From NCBI RefSeq assembly GCF_024323335.1, contig NC_066584.1, positions 427,947,319 to 428,011,318 on the forward strand: a stretch of DNA of 64,000 bases, in the 5' to 3' direction. This document shows positions 29,681 to 42,915 of the stretch, piece by piece. A program made the position numbers and the translations under genes. Under the pieces are notes generated by a model. It saw only the letters and a program-made list of their open reading frames with translations, made no database searches and was not told the DNA's origin. Every line of letters starts with the position of its first letter. Position 1 is the stretch's first letter. This DNA is from Lathyrus oleraceus (lineage: Eukaryota; Streptophyta; Magnoliopsida; Fabales; Fabaceae).

Positions 29681-32600
29681 TGTCGCATCCGCGAAAAACA
29701 ACCGGCGGGCTAAAACAAAACAACACAGAGCCACCGCCGTGCGTTATTTATCCCAAAAGAGGGAAAGGAAACGCTCGAAGTAAACCTGGAAAGGACATGG
29801 TCTCGCGACCAAAGAGAATGGGATCGGGAGTCGGTTATGCGAAGGGAAGGTATTAGCACCCCTACGCATCCGTCGTACTCGACGAGATCCACGCTCAAAA
29901 GATAGAAAAAGGTTGCTAAAACAAACATCACACACACACACTGAAGACAACACAGGTGGGATAAGAGGGGAGAGGGCTCGCTAGGACATCGCGTCCTATG
30001 CCTACGTATCTCGTCTGGAACGAGAATCAGAGCTGCCGTAGTTTGGCTCACGCACGCCAAATAAGACACACACAAACACAGGCAAACCTGGAACCCGAAC
30101 GCCAATCGCTGGACTTACATCAGCTTCCGAACCAAACAAACCCACACTGGAAACCAGATGCCACTTGATGGACTTATACCGGACTCCAAGCACACAACAA
30201 TAGGATACGGAATACCAATGGCTGGGCTTACATCCATCTCCTACACACACAAGAACAAACAAGCAACAAGCTACTAAGGAGTCGGGAACTCGAGCCTAGC
30301 AACTGTCAAGCAAACACCAAGAAGGGTGAACACACAGACTAACAGGGAGTCGGGAACTCGAGCCTGATAGCTGTCAAGCATAACACACTCAAAAAAAGAA
30401 AAGGGTGCCCGGAGAGATCTCGTACGACCTCCTGCCTACGTACCTCATCTGGTATGAGGATCAGGGCAACGTAGTTCCCCTGAAGGGGAGAAAGACTAGC
30501 CTAACCAGATACAGAGGGAGACACAACTAGGGAGACTATGACTCGAGCCTAGATGTTATCATGCATATCATCCCTAAGTTAAGGTTGGCTACCTATCTTG
30601 CTCAGGCAGCAAGTTAATCCTAAACAGGCAAAGCAAAGTGTAACACCTCAAAATTTGCCCTCCTCTCTTGGGACTAGCTTAACATATTGCATATCATTTG
30701 TAGGTCATTAGGCATTTGCATATTGCATATCATGTGGTTACATTGTGCAAATTATCCTCCCAAGTCTTGATCAGGAGATAAGAGGTTATGATGCAAGCCT
30801 AGGGTTTTATTGACTGATCATTAGCCATCTGAGGATTAGGCTATGAATTAGGGTTTTGGTTCTCAAGGAGATGGGTCTTCATCTTGGTTGAAATGATACA
30901 TCATCATCATCATGGTCTTGATATCATCTAGAAGATTCAAGTGTTGATCAGATACCTTGAGATTAGGGTTTTGACCACTGGTCATCCCTAATCAGTTGCA
31001 TTAGGCCAATCAGGGCATGGCAAGGAGATGGGGTCTACAATGGATATGGGGATCATCATGTGATTATATTGAGCTTATTGAGGCTAGGGTATCATCATTG
31101 AGCCATTTCATCAGAGAATTGGGGCTCAACTTGATCAGTGCATTGCCAGATTCATCTATCAGTTGAAAAAGTCAACTGTGGTTAACTGTGCTTGATTTAA
31201 TGGATTTGGAGGTGGGAGAGAGTTGGATACACTTCATTCATGTCTAAACAAGTTTCATTTGACATTTCAAAGATCAAGAATGAAGAAAATAAAGTCAGGA
31301 GAAAAATTGCCAAAAATAGAAAGTGACTTGTAATGGAAGTTTCCAAAAATGGAAAGTTTTTCACCACAAAATTACATGTCCAAAAAAGCTTCAAATGAAA
31401 ATTTGTCCAACATGAAAGTTGTAGATCTTGCTCCCACCTTTCCAAAAAGTCCAAGAACTTGAATTTCCCATGTATGGTTGACAAGTTATGGTCCATTCAT
31501 TTTCCAAAAATGCCTATAATCAAAGTGGCATAACTTTCACATGGAATGTCCAATTTGAGTGATCTTTTTGTGAGCAAACCCCATTTCACATGTACTTTCA
31601 TGATGTATGTTCAAAATTCATCAAAAATGGTCAAGGCAAAAAGTCAAATTTCAAGTGGACTATTTAGCATTTTTGGTGTGAGATAGTGAAATTGAGAAAT
31701 ACAAGGCTTATGGACATGAGACCAATTCCAACACACTCCATATGCCAAATAGAACATGTTTGAGTTGTCATTTGCTGTCACATTGCATTATTTGGCAAGG
31801 TCATTTTTGGACTTTCACTCAAAAGCTCATTAGTGTTAATCACTTCCAATTTTGATAATTGAGATTAAGAAATGGATTAAGGAGAGAGTATATATTGTTA
31901 AGCATAATAGAATTTGCTAATGACATCACACTTCTCAAGATCCATAACTGAATTTCCCTCCAATTCTCTCAAATTCTCCAAAACTTCATCAATCTTTTTT
32001 CAACAATTCTTCATCAATTCTTCATCATTTTGGACAATTCTTCTTGGATTCACTCTCCACAAACCTTATTGAAGAACTGTTTTGACAAATCTGTGGCAAA
32101 AGCTTCAAGAATTGGACTGTTGGAAAGCTTGCTCAACAATGGCAAAGTGAAGATTCTTCCAATTGGAGCTGTTTTGGATCGAGCTAGGCATTGCAATCAT
32201 CTTCCTGTACATTAATCTTCATCTGTTTTCACAATTTGGATGGTGAAGCTCGCGGATTCATCACTGTCATCATTTTAAGGTCAGAACTCGATTTCACTAA
32301 TTGCTTCAATCATTACATGGCTTTTGTAGATCTTGTGATGTAGAACATGATGCAACTTGTGGTTTGTGATTTGGTTGAATATTGAATGAGATATTTGGAT
32401 CTAAAGTTTGATGTGCGTTTCTTCTTTCGCTCGATCCCGTTGCTACGCTTAGAATTAGGAAAAACTAATTGCATATCCTTAATCCTTGTTGGAAGACGGT
32501 CATGATGATGTGCGGTTTGTAGCGTTTGGTTAGAATTAGTTCATGTCCATTTTCTGGAATTTTCTGAACTTGTTTTGTTGAAGAACATGAGGAAACGCGC

Positions 32601-35600
32601 GCTAGATCTTGTTTTCGCCTGGCCAGATTCGAATTGGTGTTTCCCGCCGCCATCGTCCAATAGCAGCGCGCCGACGCATTAAAATGAAACGGTGTCGTTT
32701 TGTTCTTGTGGTTTAATATTACAGTTTTGCCATTTTTAGTTAATTACTTCATTATTTCAATTTCTTTTTCATTTTAATTTCATTTTTGATGCTTGATCTT
32801 TAGAAAATCATAACTGATTCATTTTTTATCCAAATTGAGGGAGATTTTTTTCATGATGATCCTTGTGATGTGTAGAATTTAATCATGATTTTTATTATTT
32901 TTGTGCACATGTGAAAAATTAAAATGCCTAGGGATTGATTGTATGTGTCACATTTGTATATACCATGCCATACCTTTCATAAAATGATGATGCTTTCAAA
33001 TAAATGGATGAAATTTTTTGTGCATATTCTGGACACTTTGATGGTGATTTTCATGTGTGGTTTGTAATTTTTGGATACTTGGTTGATTAGATATGAATTT
33101 TTGAATAGAGGTGTGACAATTTGTGTCATACCAAGCTTGATGAACTTCATGATTTTATTTAAAATGCTTAGGGATGTTAGATTGAGCCAATTTTTTGCAT
33201 GAATGAACATATGTATGTTGAGATCACATGAGAATGTTTCTGGAATTTTTGATGACATTTTCTAATTGATTGGAATTTTCTCTTCTGTTGGATCATTTTG
33301 TGACATTTTGTGACATTTTGTGACACATGATTGTATTTTGTTTGTGAAATCCTCATAGTGTATTGGATGGATGTGAAATTTGGTATGAGCATTGTAGACA
33401 CATTATAGGTCATTGTGGTTTTAATCCCATTCATTTCTTAATTGTTGTCACTGTTTTATGATTTTTGGAAGTTGGTGATTGTGTTGATGCCTTGTATTGG
33501 CTTGTTTGAACTTGTCTGAACTTCTTGATTTTCATTGACCTACTTCCTTTTGTCCAACTGAGCTAAAATTTGACATGCTATCCATTGAATGTGTCCTGTT
33601 TAGGTGTGAATTTTTGTGGAATTAATTGAAATGTTTTGGTATGCTTTTGGTTGAGATAGTTCTGTTTGGTCTTTTGAAGTTGCAAGTTGCATGTTTGATA
33701 CTAAATTGTGCATAAAATGATAATGGTGATTGATATGAGCATGTGACCAATTGCATTTGCTTTTAATTTGGTTAAGTGTGATTGTGGATAAGTTTCACTT
33801 GCTGTTTTGGATTTTTTATCTCTTTTGGACCCTAGGCTTGGCCTAGTGGTCTTGTTTCTCACTTTTGGAATTGTGTTTCAGGTTTGAGCTGCAAAAGCCT
33901 TAAGGAGGACAATGCAAGTTGTAAATTGAGTTTGTTTGATGTTGTAAACTAACATTGACTTTGTGTTGTAGGGTTTGATGCTTAAGTTTGAGCTCATGGC
34001 TTGCACTTGTGTGCATTAACTTGTGTTTGACTGTACAGATTAATATTTGTTGTTTACTGTTGGTTTGTCTGAGTACTGATGATACTTGATTGATTTCAGG
34101 TACATTAAGTTGCTTACAGTTCCTTGAGAACTTGCTTGTTGTTGCTTGGTTTTTAAACCAATTGAGGTAGACTCTCTTGTCTCCATGTAGTCTGGAAGAC
34201 CTGGCCTGTTACTTGGCCAGGCAATTGTCTGAAGTCCTCCTTAAGAGGCGATGTTTGTGATTGTTTAATTTTGTCCCCAAGCAGGTAAAGTCCTTGATTA
34301 AGGCAATTGGTGGATCATAGAGATATGCAGTCTATCTCCCACTATTCTGTTGAGTCGTCCCTCTGCTCACACCACTGTGTTGATGCATTGGGACACAAAC
34401 CCAAGATCTTGTACATTGTACAGTTGTGTCAGAGTCTTGAGTGTAGAAGGGTTCCTCCTTTCTGAACCCACACTCCTTTGTCTGAAGCTCTCCCTGGACA
34501 GGGATAAGAGCTGTGAAGTCTAATCTTCACTCACCTTTCATCTGGCTTCACCCTGACTCTCAATGTCAGGGTTAAGAGCTAACACTACCCTTGTACAGAT
34601 GACTTGCCTTGGCAGTCGAACCCTTTGTTTGAGCCTCACTTGACTGGATATAGTGTGTGATATCTGAAATGTGAATGTTTGCTTTGTTTATGCTTGCATG
34701 CTTGCTTTCTTCCTGGATAGGATTAGCTTGCTGTGGTGCAAGTAGGTAGAAACCATAACATAGGGCAATGATGCATGATAACACTAGGCTCGAGTACAGC
34801 TCCCTGGTAGTGTGTCTTCCCTTTGTGTCTGGCTAGTATTTCTTTCCCTTTCGGGGGAACTACGTCGCCCTGATCCTCATACCAGATGAGGTACGTAGGC
34901 AGGAGACCGTGCGAGGTCTCTCCGTGCACTTTTTTTCTTTTTTTTTGTGTGTTTGTTTGACAGTCGCTAGGCTTGAGTGCCTGACTCCTTAGCGACTTGT
35001 TGTTTGTTTCTTCTTGCGTGTCAGGATATGGATGTAAGCCCAGCGATTGGTTGTCCGTATCCTGAGTGTGCTTGTTTGGTTCGGATGCCGATGTAAGTTC
35101 AGTGATTGGCGTTCGGGCTCCACGTTTGCCTTTTTGTGTGTGTTTTGGTTCGGATGCTGATGTAAGTCCAGTGGTTGGCATTCAGGCTCCATGTTCGCCT
35201 GTGTGCGTTGTGTCTTGTTTGGCGTGCGTGAGCCGAACTACGGCAGCTCTGATTCTCGTTCCAGACGAGATACGTAGGCATAGGACGCGATGTCCTAGCG
35301 AGCCCTCTTCCTCTTAACCCCACCTGTGTTGTTTTCGGTGTGTGTGTGTGTGTGTGATGTTTTAGCAACCTTGTCTTTCTTTTAGAACGTGGATCCCGTC
35401 GAGTACGACGGACGTGAGGGGTGCTAATACCTTCCCCTTGCGTAACCGACTCCCTTACCCTTTCTCTTTGGTCGCGAGACCATGCTTTTTCCAGGTTTCT
35501 CTGAGCGTTTCCTTTCCCTATTTTGGGATAAATAACGCGCAGTGGCGGCTCTGTTTGTTTTTGTTTTAGCCCGCCGGTTGTTTTTCGCGAATGCGACACA

Positions 35601-38600
35601 AAGCATGCAAGCATAATCAGAACAAAGCAAACATTCACAATTAGCACACACTATATCCAGACAAAGTGGGCTCAAACAAAGGGTTAGGCTGCAAAAGCAA
35701 ACCAACTGTATCAGGTGATGTTAGCTCTTAACCTTGACATTGAGAGTCAGGGTGAAGCCAGATGAAGTGGAAGTGAGGGGTGTGCCTCACAGCTCTTATC
35801 CCTGGCCAGGGAGAGCTTCAGACAAAGAAGTGTGGGTCCAGAAAGTGGGAACCCTTCTACACTTATGACACTGACTCAATTGTACAACTGTACAAGGATC
35901 TTGGGTTACTATCCTCAAGGCGTCAACATGTAATGTGAGCCAAGGGATGACTCAACAGAAGAGCAGGAGATGGGTTGCACATCTCTTGTGTCTGCCAATT
36001 GCCTTATTCAAGGTCTTTTCCTGCTTGGGGACAAAGATAAACAAGCACAAACATTGCCTCTTAAGGAGGACTTCAGACAGGTGCCTGGCCAAGTAACAGG
36101 CCAGGTCTTCCAGACTACATGGAGAAAAGGAATTCTACCTCAATTGGTTTACACAACCAAGCAGCAACACAAGCAAGTTCAAAATGAACTAGAGCAACTA
36201 AGGTACCTGAAATCAATCTAATTCAATCAGTACACAGCTCAAACAGTTAAACAGACAAGTTAAAAATTAACTGTACACAAGCAATGCATCAAGCAAAGCA
36301 TAAGCCAATGCTCAACACAAATGAATTAGACACCACCTACAAAACAAAATTAATGTTAATCAACATCATTCACATGAGCAACTCAAACCAAGTGCATTAC
36401 TTCCTCCATTCCATTTGCCTTTTGTCCTGAAACACAATCCAAACATGAGAAGCAAAACCCTAGGACAAAGCCTAGGGTCCAAAGGGGAGGAAAAACCCAA
36501 AACAGAACATGAAAATTATCAAAAATCAAGTTCAATCAATTTAGAATCATGTCCAATTGGTCTCATGCTCATATCATTCACCAAGATCATTTCATGAAAG
36601 AAATAGTGCAAAACATGCAATCTAGAAGCTCATTGGACCAAACAGAATGCATCAATCCAAACTCAATCCAAAACAATTCAATAAATCTCCAGAAAATTCA
36701 TGGCTAAACAGAATTCAATACACAATCATCATACCAAATTTCAGGCCATTTAGACAATTGGAAGCAAGTCAATTAAATTCATCAAGTTAAGGCATGCTCA
36801 TACAAGTCCAAACATGGCACCAAATCAAGCATCAACTACAAGCAAGCATAAAACAGTGTAGGAACATGATAAATGCACCAAACCAAAACCATGGAAAACT
36901 TCAATGTGTCTATAATCACTCCACAAAATTTCAAGTCCATCCAATACATATCCAGAATTTCACAAAACATTTAAAATCATGACTCACAAAAGGTCCACAT
37001 TTGGCCAAACAGAAAGGAAATTCTCAAACAAATAGGAAATGCACTCAAAAATTCCAGAAAAATTCACAAGTTAACCTAACATCCAGGAGTATCAACATGC
37101 AAAAATTCAGACCATTTCAAGTTCATATGGCATGCTAATAAAAATCATGAAGTTGCACAAGAAATGGTGTGACACAAATTGTCACACCTAGGTTCAAATG
37201 ATCATATCTCACAATCCAGGAATGATAAAATAGCAAACTCAAAGCCAAAATGTTCATTTATGTCTCCAGAATAAGCATGCAAAATTTCAGGAATTTCTAA
37301 TTAGGTATCATCATTTCATGAGCAAAATACCAAGCAATGTGCGACAAATGACACATCCAAACAAACCCTAGGCCATTCCAAAATTTACACGTCCACAATT
37401 TTTGCAAAAATGTTCATTAAATTGTAGAGATCACAAGGATTATGGCACAAAACATTTCATGCAATTTGGACAATTATTGAATGAGTTATGAATTTATTAA
37501 CATGGAGAAAAATTAAAAATGATGAAATAAGCATGGTGAAATACATGAAGCCTAAGGAAAATTAATTGCCAAGCCAAAATGTGAAATGTTACAGCACGGA
37601 ATCGAAGACGGTACAGTTTCAAAACCAAGCGCGTGCAAACAACTCTAACATGTACAGTACGCGTAAAATTGGATCAAACTACACTTTCTGGAAATTATTT
37701 CAAGCTTCATCACGCGTTCATCACCTTCATATGTCCAAGAACAACTCTCCACCAAATCACACAAACTTTATATCAATGGAAAGGTCTCGCAACATACATC
37801 ATGAATATCACATCAATTAATCCTAATTCATCCTAATTTAAGAGATTCGAATCAAAACATATTTGAGCACAAAACTTCAAATCATCATAACTTCCTTGTT
37901 TCTCAACCAAATTTAGTGGTTCAAATTGCAGAATGATCTACTAAGAAAGATCTACAAGAAGCATCAAACAATTTCAAGAATCATTGAAGTCGAAATCTGA
38001 CATTAATTTGAAGACAGTTGCGAATTTGCGTGTTTTTGGCCTTGGAATTGCAAAACAGATGTGCTATGATGATGTGGAAGATGAATGGAACAAGGTTTGT
38101 TGCTCAATTACGCACGATCTTGATGAAATCTCCACTTGCCATTGTTGCATCTCACTTTAACAGTCCTTGATTTTGCTTGAATGTGAAGAATCCTTGCTTC
38201 AATCAGCTTCAACAATGATTGTAGATGATGAAACAATGAAGATCTTGGCTAGGCTTGTGAAGAAATTGCAAAAAAGTGAAGATGAAAAGTTGAGAGAATT
38301 GTGCAATTTTGGATCTAGATCTGAGATGAATGAATGTTAATCCCAAAAACAGTTATGATTAATCATTTATATGATGCACTAATCCATTTTGTTAATCAAG
38401 TTTAGCCAAATGTGAGTGATTAGTGAAAATGCACTTTTATGCTAAATGGTAATTAGCCAATCCACCCTCACTTATGCAAACCCAATGTAACAGTAGAATT
38501 TCTGGTTGCAGCAAGTTTCAAATGGCATTTGTGAGCTATTGCAAGTGGAATCATGTGAAAACAAGGCTTAATTCTCAAAATCACCTTTTTCCCTCCCTTT

Positions 38601-39637
38601 TTCAAAATTGGTCCACTTGAAAAATGGACTTTTTGTGTGATGAGTTTTCATGACATGTAATGCTTGTTTTGGATAGAGAACATCAAAAGAATTTTGCTCA
38701 AAGAAACCTCACTCCATTTGGCCTTGTGAATCAAAAGTCATGCCACTTTGAAATTCAATTTTTTGGACAATGATCAATCCATAACTTGCCAACCACACAT
38801 GAGAAATCCATGTTCTTGGACTTTTTGGAAAGGTGAGAGCAAGATCTACAACTTTCATGTTGGACAAAATTTCATTTGAAGCATTTTTGGACATGTAATT
38901 TTGAGGAGAAAAACTTTCCATTTTTGGCAAATTTGAATTACAAGTCACTTTCTATTTTTGGAAAGTTTCCGTCTGACTTTATTTTCTTCATTCTTGATGT
39001 TTGAAATGTCAAATGAAACTTGTTTGGACATGAATGAAGTGTCTCTAACCCTCTCCCTCCTCCAAATCCATGAATTCAGGCACAGTTGACCATAGTTGAC
39101 TTTTCTGACTGATAGATGAATTTCAGCTTGACTGATAAACTTGAGCTTCAAACTCCTGATGAAATGGCTCAATGATGAAACCCTAGCTTCCATAAGCTCA
39201 GTATAACCATAAAATGATCCTCATATCCACATAGACCCCATCTCCTTGACAAACCCTGATTGGCACCATGCAGATGATTAGGGTTGACCAGAGGTCAAAA
39301 CCCTAATCTCAAGGAATCTGATCAAGCTCAATGAATCTCTTGGTGATGACAAGACCATGATGATGATGATGTACCATTGATACCAAGATAAAGCTCAACC
39401 TCTTTGAGGAACCATGAAACCCTAATTTGAATCACACATCCTCAGATGGTCAATGATCAATTCATGAAACCCTCAGCTTGCATCTTAACCTCTTTATCTT
39501 CTGATCAAGACTTAGGAGGATGACTTGCTCAATGTTGCCATATGATATGCAAATATGCAATGCCTAATGACCTAAAAAATGATATGCAATATGTTAAGCT
39601 AGTCCCAAGAGAGGAGGGCAAATTTTGAGGTGTTACA
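29681..39637 (-). repeat. 3' LTR of element 2, split by a solo LTR
   Basis: On the plus strand it reads TGTCGCATCC at 29681 and ends TGTTACA at 39637, the reverse complement of the standard LTR ends. Removing the solo LTR and one target copy leaves about 4.99 kb. It contains the hairpin modules in reverse: TAGGAC/GTCCTA 29982-29998, TCTCG/CGAGA 30009-30025, GAGATC/GACCTC 30414-30431 (one G-U on the minus strand) and CCTCA/TGAGG 30443-30459, plus the W-box palindrome at 39276-39308. Confidence 0.9.
30639..35598 (+). mobile_element. Solo Ogre LTR with intact 5-bp target duplication
   Basis: TGTAACACC at 30639 to GCGACA at 35598 (4,960 bp), flanked by CAAAG at 30634-30638 and 35599-35603. No PBS or internal region is present, so this is a solo LTR from intra-element recombination. 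It carries its own hairpin set: CCTCA-TACCAGA-TGAGG 34875-34891, GAGACC-GTGCGA-GGTCTC 34903-34920, TCTCG-TTCCAGA-CGAGA 35254-35270 and TAGGAC-GCGAT-GTCCTA 35281-35297. An 11-bp stem lies at 35022-35032/35054-35064. It is a different LTR variant from elements 1 and 3. Confidence 0.95.
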
Positions 39638-40113
39638 GCTGCCCTTATTCAATCCACTGTGAACCTGTCGATATGAACAGCCTCGGCTTTCAGATGATCA
39701 GGATGAAGAGTGATTGAATACCAAGAACAGACGAACAATTTGCACTCTGATGGGAAAATAATTAACAATGCCTGTCAGAATCGGCAAAGAACAACCTTGA
39801 AAGAAGAATTCGTCTGGTACGGAGACAGTTGGCCTGATTACCGAAACAAGAGCGTCGACAGATCAGAGATGGGATACCAAAATAAATGGTAACACAGGGA
39901 TAACTATGGCCTGAACACCACATCCGCTGGGGATTATGATCTCTTTTTGTTTTTCTTGAACCCCGAAACTTTCTGATCGATAATCTTTTTCCTTTTCTCT
40001 GATTGAACTGTATTTTCGCGATGATCGCGTAACGTCCTTTGATTTTATTCCCATCTCCGCCCGACGGAAAAGTTTCCTCCAGTATCGTACTACTGGGGAA
40101 CATTGCTGACCTG
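39638..40113 (-). other. Polypurine tract and end of 3' UTR of element 2
   Basis: The minus strand reads GGATTGAATAAGGGCAGC just before the LTR (39638-39655), equivalent to the tract in the other elements. The remainder is non-coding, with a single-copy block GTATCGTACTACTGGGGAAC (40084-40103, plus strand), equivalent to GTTCCCCAGTAGTGCGATAC near 15195 and 61732. Confidence 0.6.
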
Positions 40114-40740
40114 ACGTCATGATGTTAAACTCATCCGAGTAACATCTTCACCATCCGGTGAAACCAAATCTCAAGCGGTATCCACGGCTTGAATCGCGCT
40201 GAATGCGTCATGATGTTAAACTCATCCGAGTAACATCTTCACCATCCGGTGAAACCAAATCTCAAGCGGTATCCACGGCTTGAATTGCGCTGATCGCGTC
40301 ATGATGTTAAACTCATCCGAGTAACATCTTCACCATCCGGTGAAACCAAATCTCAAGCGGTATCCACGACTTGAATCGCGCTGATCGCGTCATGATGTTA
40401 AACTCATCCGAGTAACATCTTCACCATCCGGTGAAACCAAATCTCAAGCGGTATCCACGGCTTGAATCGCGTTGATCGCGTCATGATGTTAAACTCATCC
40501 GAGTAACATCTTCACCATCCGGTGAAACCAAATCTCAAGCGGTATCCACGGCTTGAATCGCGTTGATCGCGTCATGATGTTAAACTCATCCGAGTAACAT
40601 CTTCACCATCCGGTGAAACCAAATCTCAAGCGGTATCCACGGCTTGAATCGCGCTGATCGCGTCATGATGTTAAACTCATCCGAGTAACATCTTCACCAT
40701 CCGGTGAAACCAAATATCAAGCGGTATCCACGGCTTGAAT
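40114..40740 (-). repeat. 91-bp tandem array of element 2 (seven units)
   Basis: Units at exact 91-bp spacing from 40114 (40205, 40296 ... 40660). Same family as the arrays of elements 1 and 3 but a distinct variant (GAGTTTAACATCATGACGC on the minus strand) and nearly homogeneous, without the two-variant alternation. This indicates independent homogenisation. Confidence 0.93.
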
Positions 40741-41360
40741 AACTGATACTTGCAATGCTGATGATCTTCCAACTAGCGAAACCACTTCTCAAACGGTAAC
40801 CACGGTTCGAGTAGCATCTTCACCCACTGGCAAAACCATATCTCAAACGGTAACCACGGCTCGAGACTAGCTTATGCTTGCAACTATGATGCATGACTTT
40901 TTTTTCAGCGTAATGCTCCATAATCATGGAAATGCTACGCAATTTATTATGCAGTGTGCTATGCTTATCGACATGATGAATGCATAAAAGTATCCCCCTC
41001 AAGGGACTCTTCTGAGAAGCGCGAGGCGCTCTGCTGAGGAACTCGCCATTGCTTCAACTCCATCCTGCTGGGGAATAATACTGCTACTGGGAAATAGGCA
41101 ACCCTTGCTGGGGAAAAACCTCATTTGCACTCTGTGGGGAAACAACGGTCTTTGACTTGCTGGGGATACAACAATCCCGTCTCTGCTTGAGAAACCACCA
41201 CCCACAGATACCTCCGCTGGGGGAACAGCAACCTCCAGACCTGGCGACTGGGGAAGCATCAATCTGAAACCTGCTGGGGATAACCATCCTGACCCTGCTA
41301 GGGAAGCCACAGACCTTGGATCTGCTGGGGAATTAGTCCTCACAACTCTGCTTGGAGAGA
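40741..41360 (-). repeat. Degenerate ~26-bp PBS-like repeats of element 2
   Basis: From about 41040 on, the plus strand shows repeated (CT)CTGCTGGGGA-like cores, starting near 41065, 41105, 41131, 41157, 41181, 41215, 41245, 41271, 41295, 41321 and 41347, mostly 25-32 bp apart. The best match to the PBS is CTGGCGACTGGGGAAG (41241-41256). In element orientation these are antisense to the PBS. 40741-41040 is non-coding, with old 91-bp-like traces (CGGTAACCACGG). Confidence 0.7.
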
Positions 41361-42228
41361 TAAGGAAATTTTGGTTCTGAACACCCTTCGACTCGTCGAA
41401 TCATGTCATCCATCATTCAAATCCATTGTCAGCTTTCCAATTTTGAGAACTCCCAGACTCGTCTGGACTTTTCTGCTCCATCATCTTGTATTCCCAACTG
41501 CTTCGCGCTCGACGGAGAGCGAACTCCTGGGATTTATACAGACTTTTCAATCTTCAGACTTTGAAGAGTGATTAAAATCTAGGATCATCGTACGTCTTCG
41601 CCGTCTTGTCATCGTTCTTCTATTCATTCGTCCCTGATTGGACTCCACGGGGATTGTCTTGTCAATAGCTTCCACATCACAACCTGCAAGTGAGTGAAAA
41701 TATCTAACAGTTCCTGCAAAAGAGATCGTTAGATAAAACCGTGCCCCAGGCGTGTCAAGATTTCAACACTTGAGTCACTCAACATTCCGAATAAGATTTC
41801 AAGCCTCAATCTTATAAGCATGCATTGGAAGGGACCTGTATGTCTTAAAATGCAAGATTTTTTATCACAATAATCTGGATGTTTTTGCAATCAAAGCGGT
41901 AATGAAAAACAAAAACAAAATTATTTGACTGAATATGCATTTTATTGATTGAAAAAGTGTGGCTCAAACTGAGCAATACAAAGGAAGCAATTCCTGAAAA
42001 GAGGTAATTGCGCACAAAAGGAAAAATCTATCCTAATGGCAATGTGAAACCACGATCTCATCGAGTTCCAACTCGGTTACACCCCATATGTCCTCAGACT
42101 CTCCTTGCTTTCTGCCTTCTGAATAAGACGCTTCTGATCGATCCCTACCGGGTATTATCCATGATGCCTTAACCAAAGCAAAAACGATCATGCCAGACGC
42201 AGCTGTTCGTTTCAATCCCTCTTTTGCC
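41361..42228 (-). other. 3' UTR of element 2, middle part
   Basis: Non-coding and AT-rich around 41850-41960. The 47/42-bp minisatellite of elements 1 and 3 is absent. A 60-aa minus-strand ORF (42033-42215) corresponds to the one at 11021-11209, but changes in it do not favour protein conservation. Confidence 0.5.
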
Positions 42229-42420
42229 TGGACCGCCCTTTCGGGTTTTCAGTCCACCGGGATACCCCTTTTTGCCCAAGTCGCCTTTTCAGGTCTTCGA
42301 CTTGCCGGGTGTACAGTTTTTTCCTTTTTGTCCCTAATTTTTGCCCGAACCTTTTCTTTCTGTTTTTTTGTTCGCCGGGATGCCCATTTTTGCCTGGACT
42401 ATTTTATTCTTTTCGTCCAG
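42229..42420 (-). other. Four-hairpin array of element 2
   Basis: Same four stems as in element 1, in reverse order on the plus strand: TGGACCG/CAGTCCA (42229-42256), AAGTCG/CGACTT (42278-42303), CGAAC/GTTCG (42346-42374) and CTGGAC/GTCCAG (42394-42420). Pairing is kept although loops and linkers have diverged. Confidence 0.72.
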
Positions 42421-42429
42421 CGGGTCTCT

Positions 42430-42915
42430 TTATACGAAGTATTTTTTAACTGCGTCCGCATTCATAGGGGATGGAAAATCTTCACCATCCATGGTCGTTA
42501 GCCACAAGGCTCTGTCAGAGAAAACCTTGACCACGAATGGACCTTCATAATTGGGTGTCCATTTGCCCCTTCGATCGTTTTGAGGAGGAAGGATCCTTTT
42601 CAGCACCATATCACCTACGTGATATACACGAGGTCGTACCTTTCTGTCAAAAGCACGTTTCATCCGTTGCTGGTATAACTGCCCATGACAGATGGCCGCC
42701 AGCCTCTTTTCCTCAATCAGGCTTAACCCTTCGTACCGGGTCCTTACCCATTCAGCCTCTTGCAATTTCACGTCCATCAGGACTCTCAAAGAGGGAATCT
42801 GAACCTCAACCGGTGGCAGCATCGATTCCTTCTTATACGAGTGAGAAAGGCGTTGCCCCAGCAGATGCACGCATCGACGTTCGATACCCAGGATACTAGC
42901 TTCATACTCAATCAC
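42430..42915 (-). pseudogene. Integrase C-terminal remnant of element 2
   Basis: 161-aa ORF on the minus strand with VEVQIPSLRVLMDVKLQEAE, the helical REEK-type segment, VYHVGDMVLKRILPP and GKWTPNYEGPFVV (GPY/F-like module). The integrase catalytic core is absent; the ORF starts in unrelated frame sequence (IEYEASILGIE, RNase H-like debris). Confidence 0.82.
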
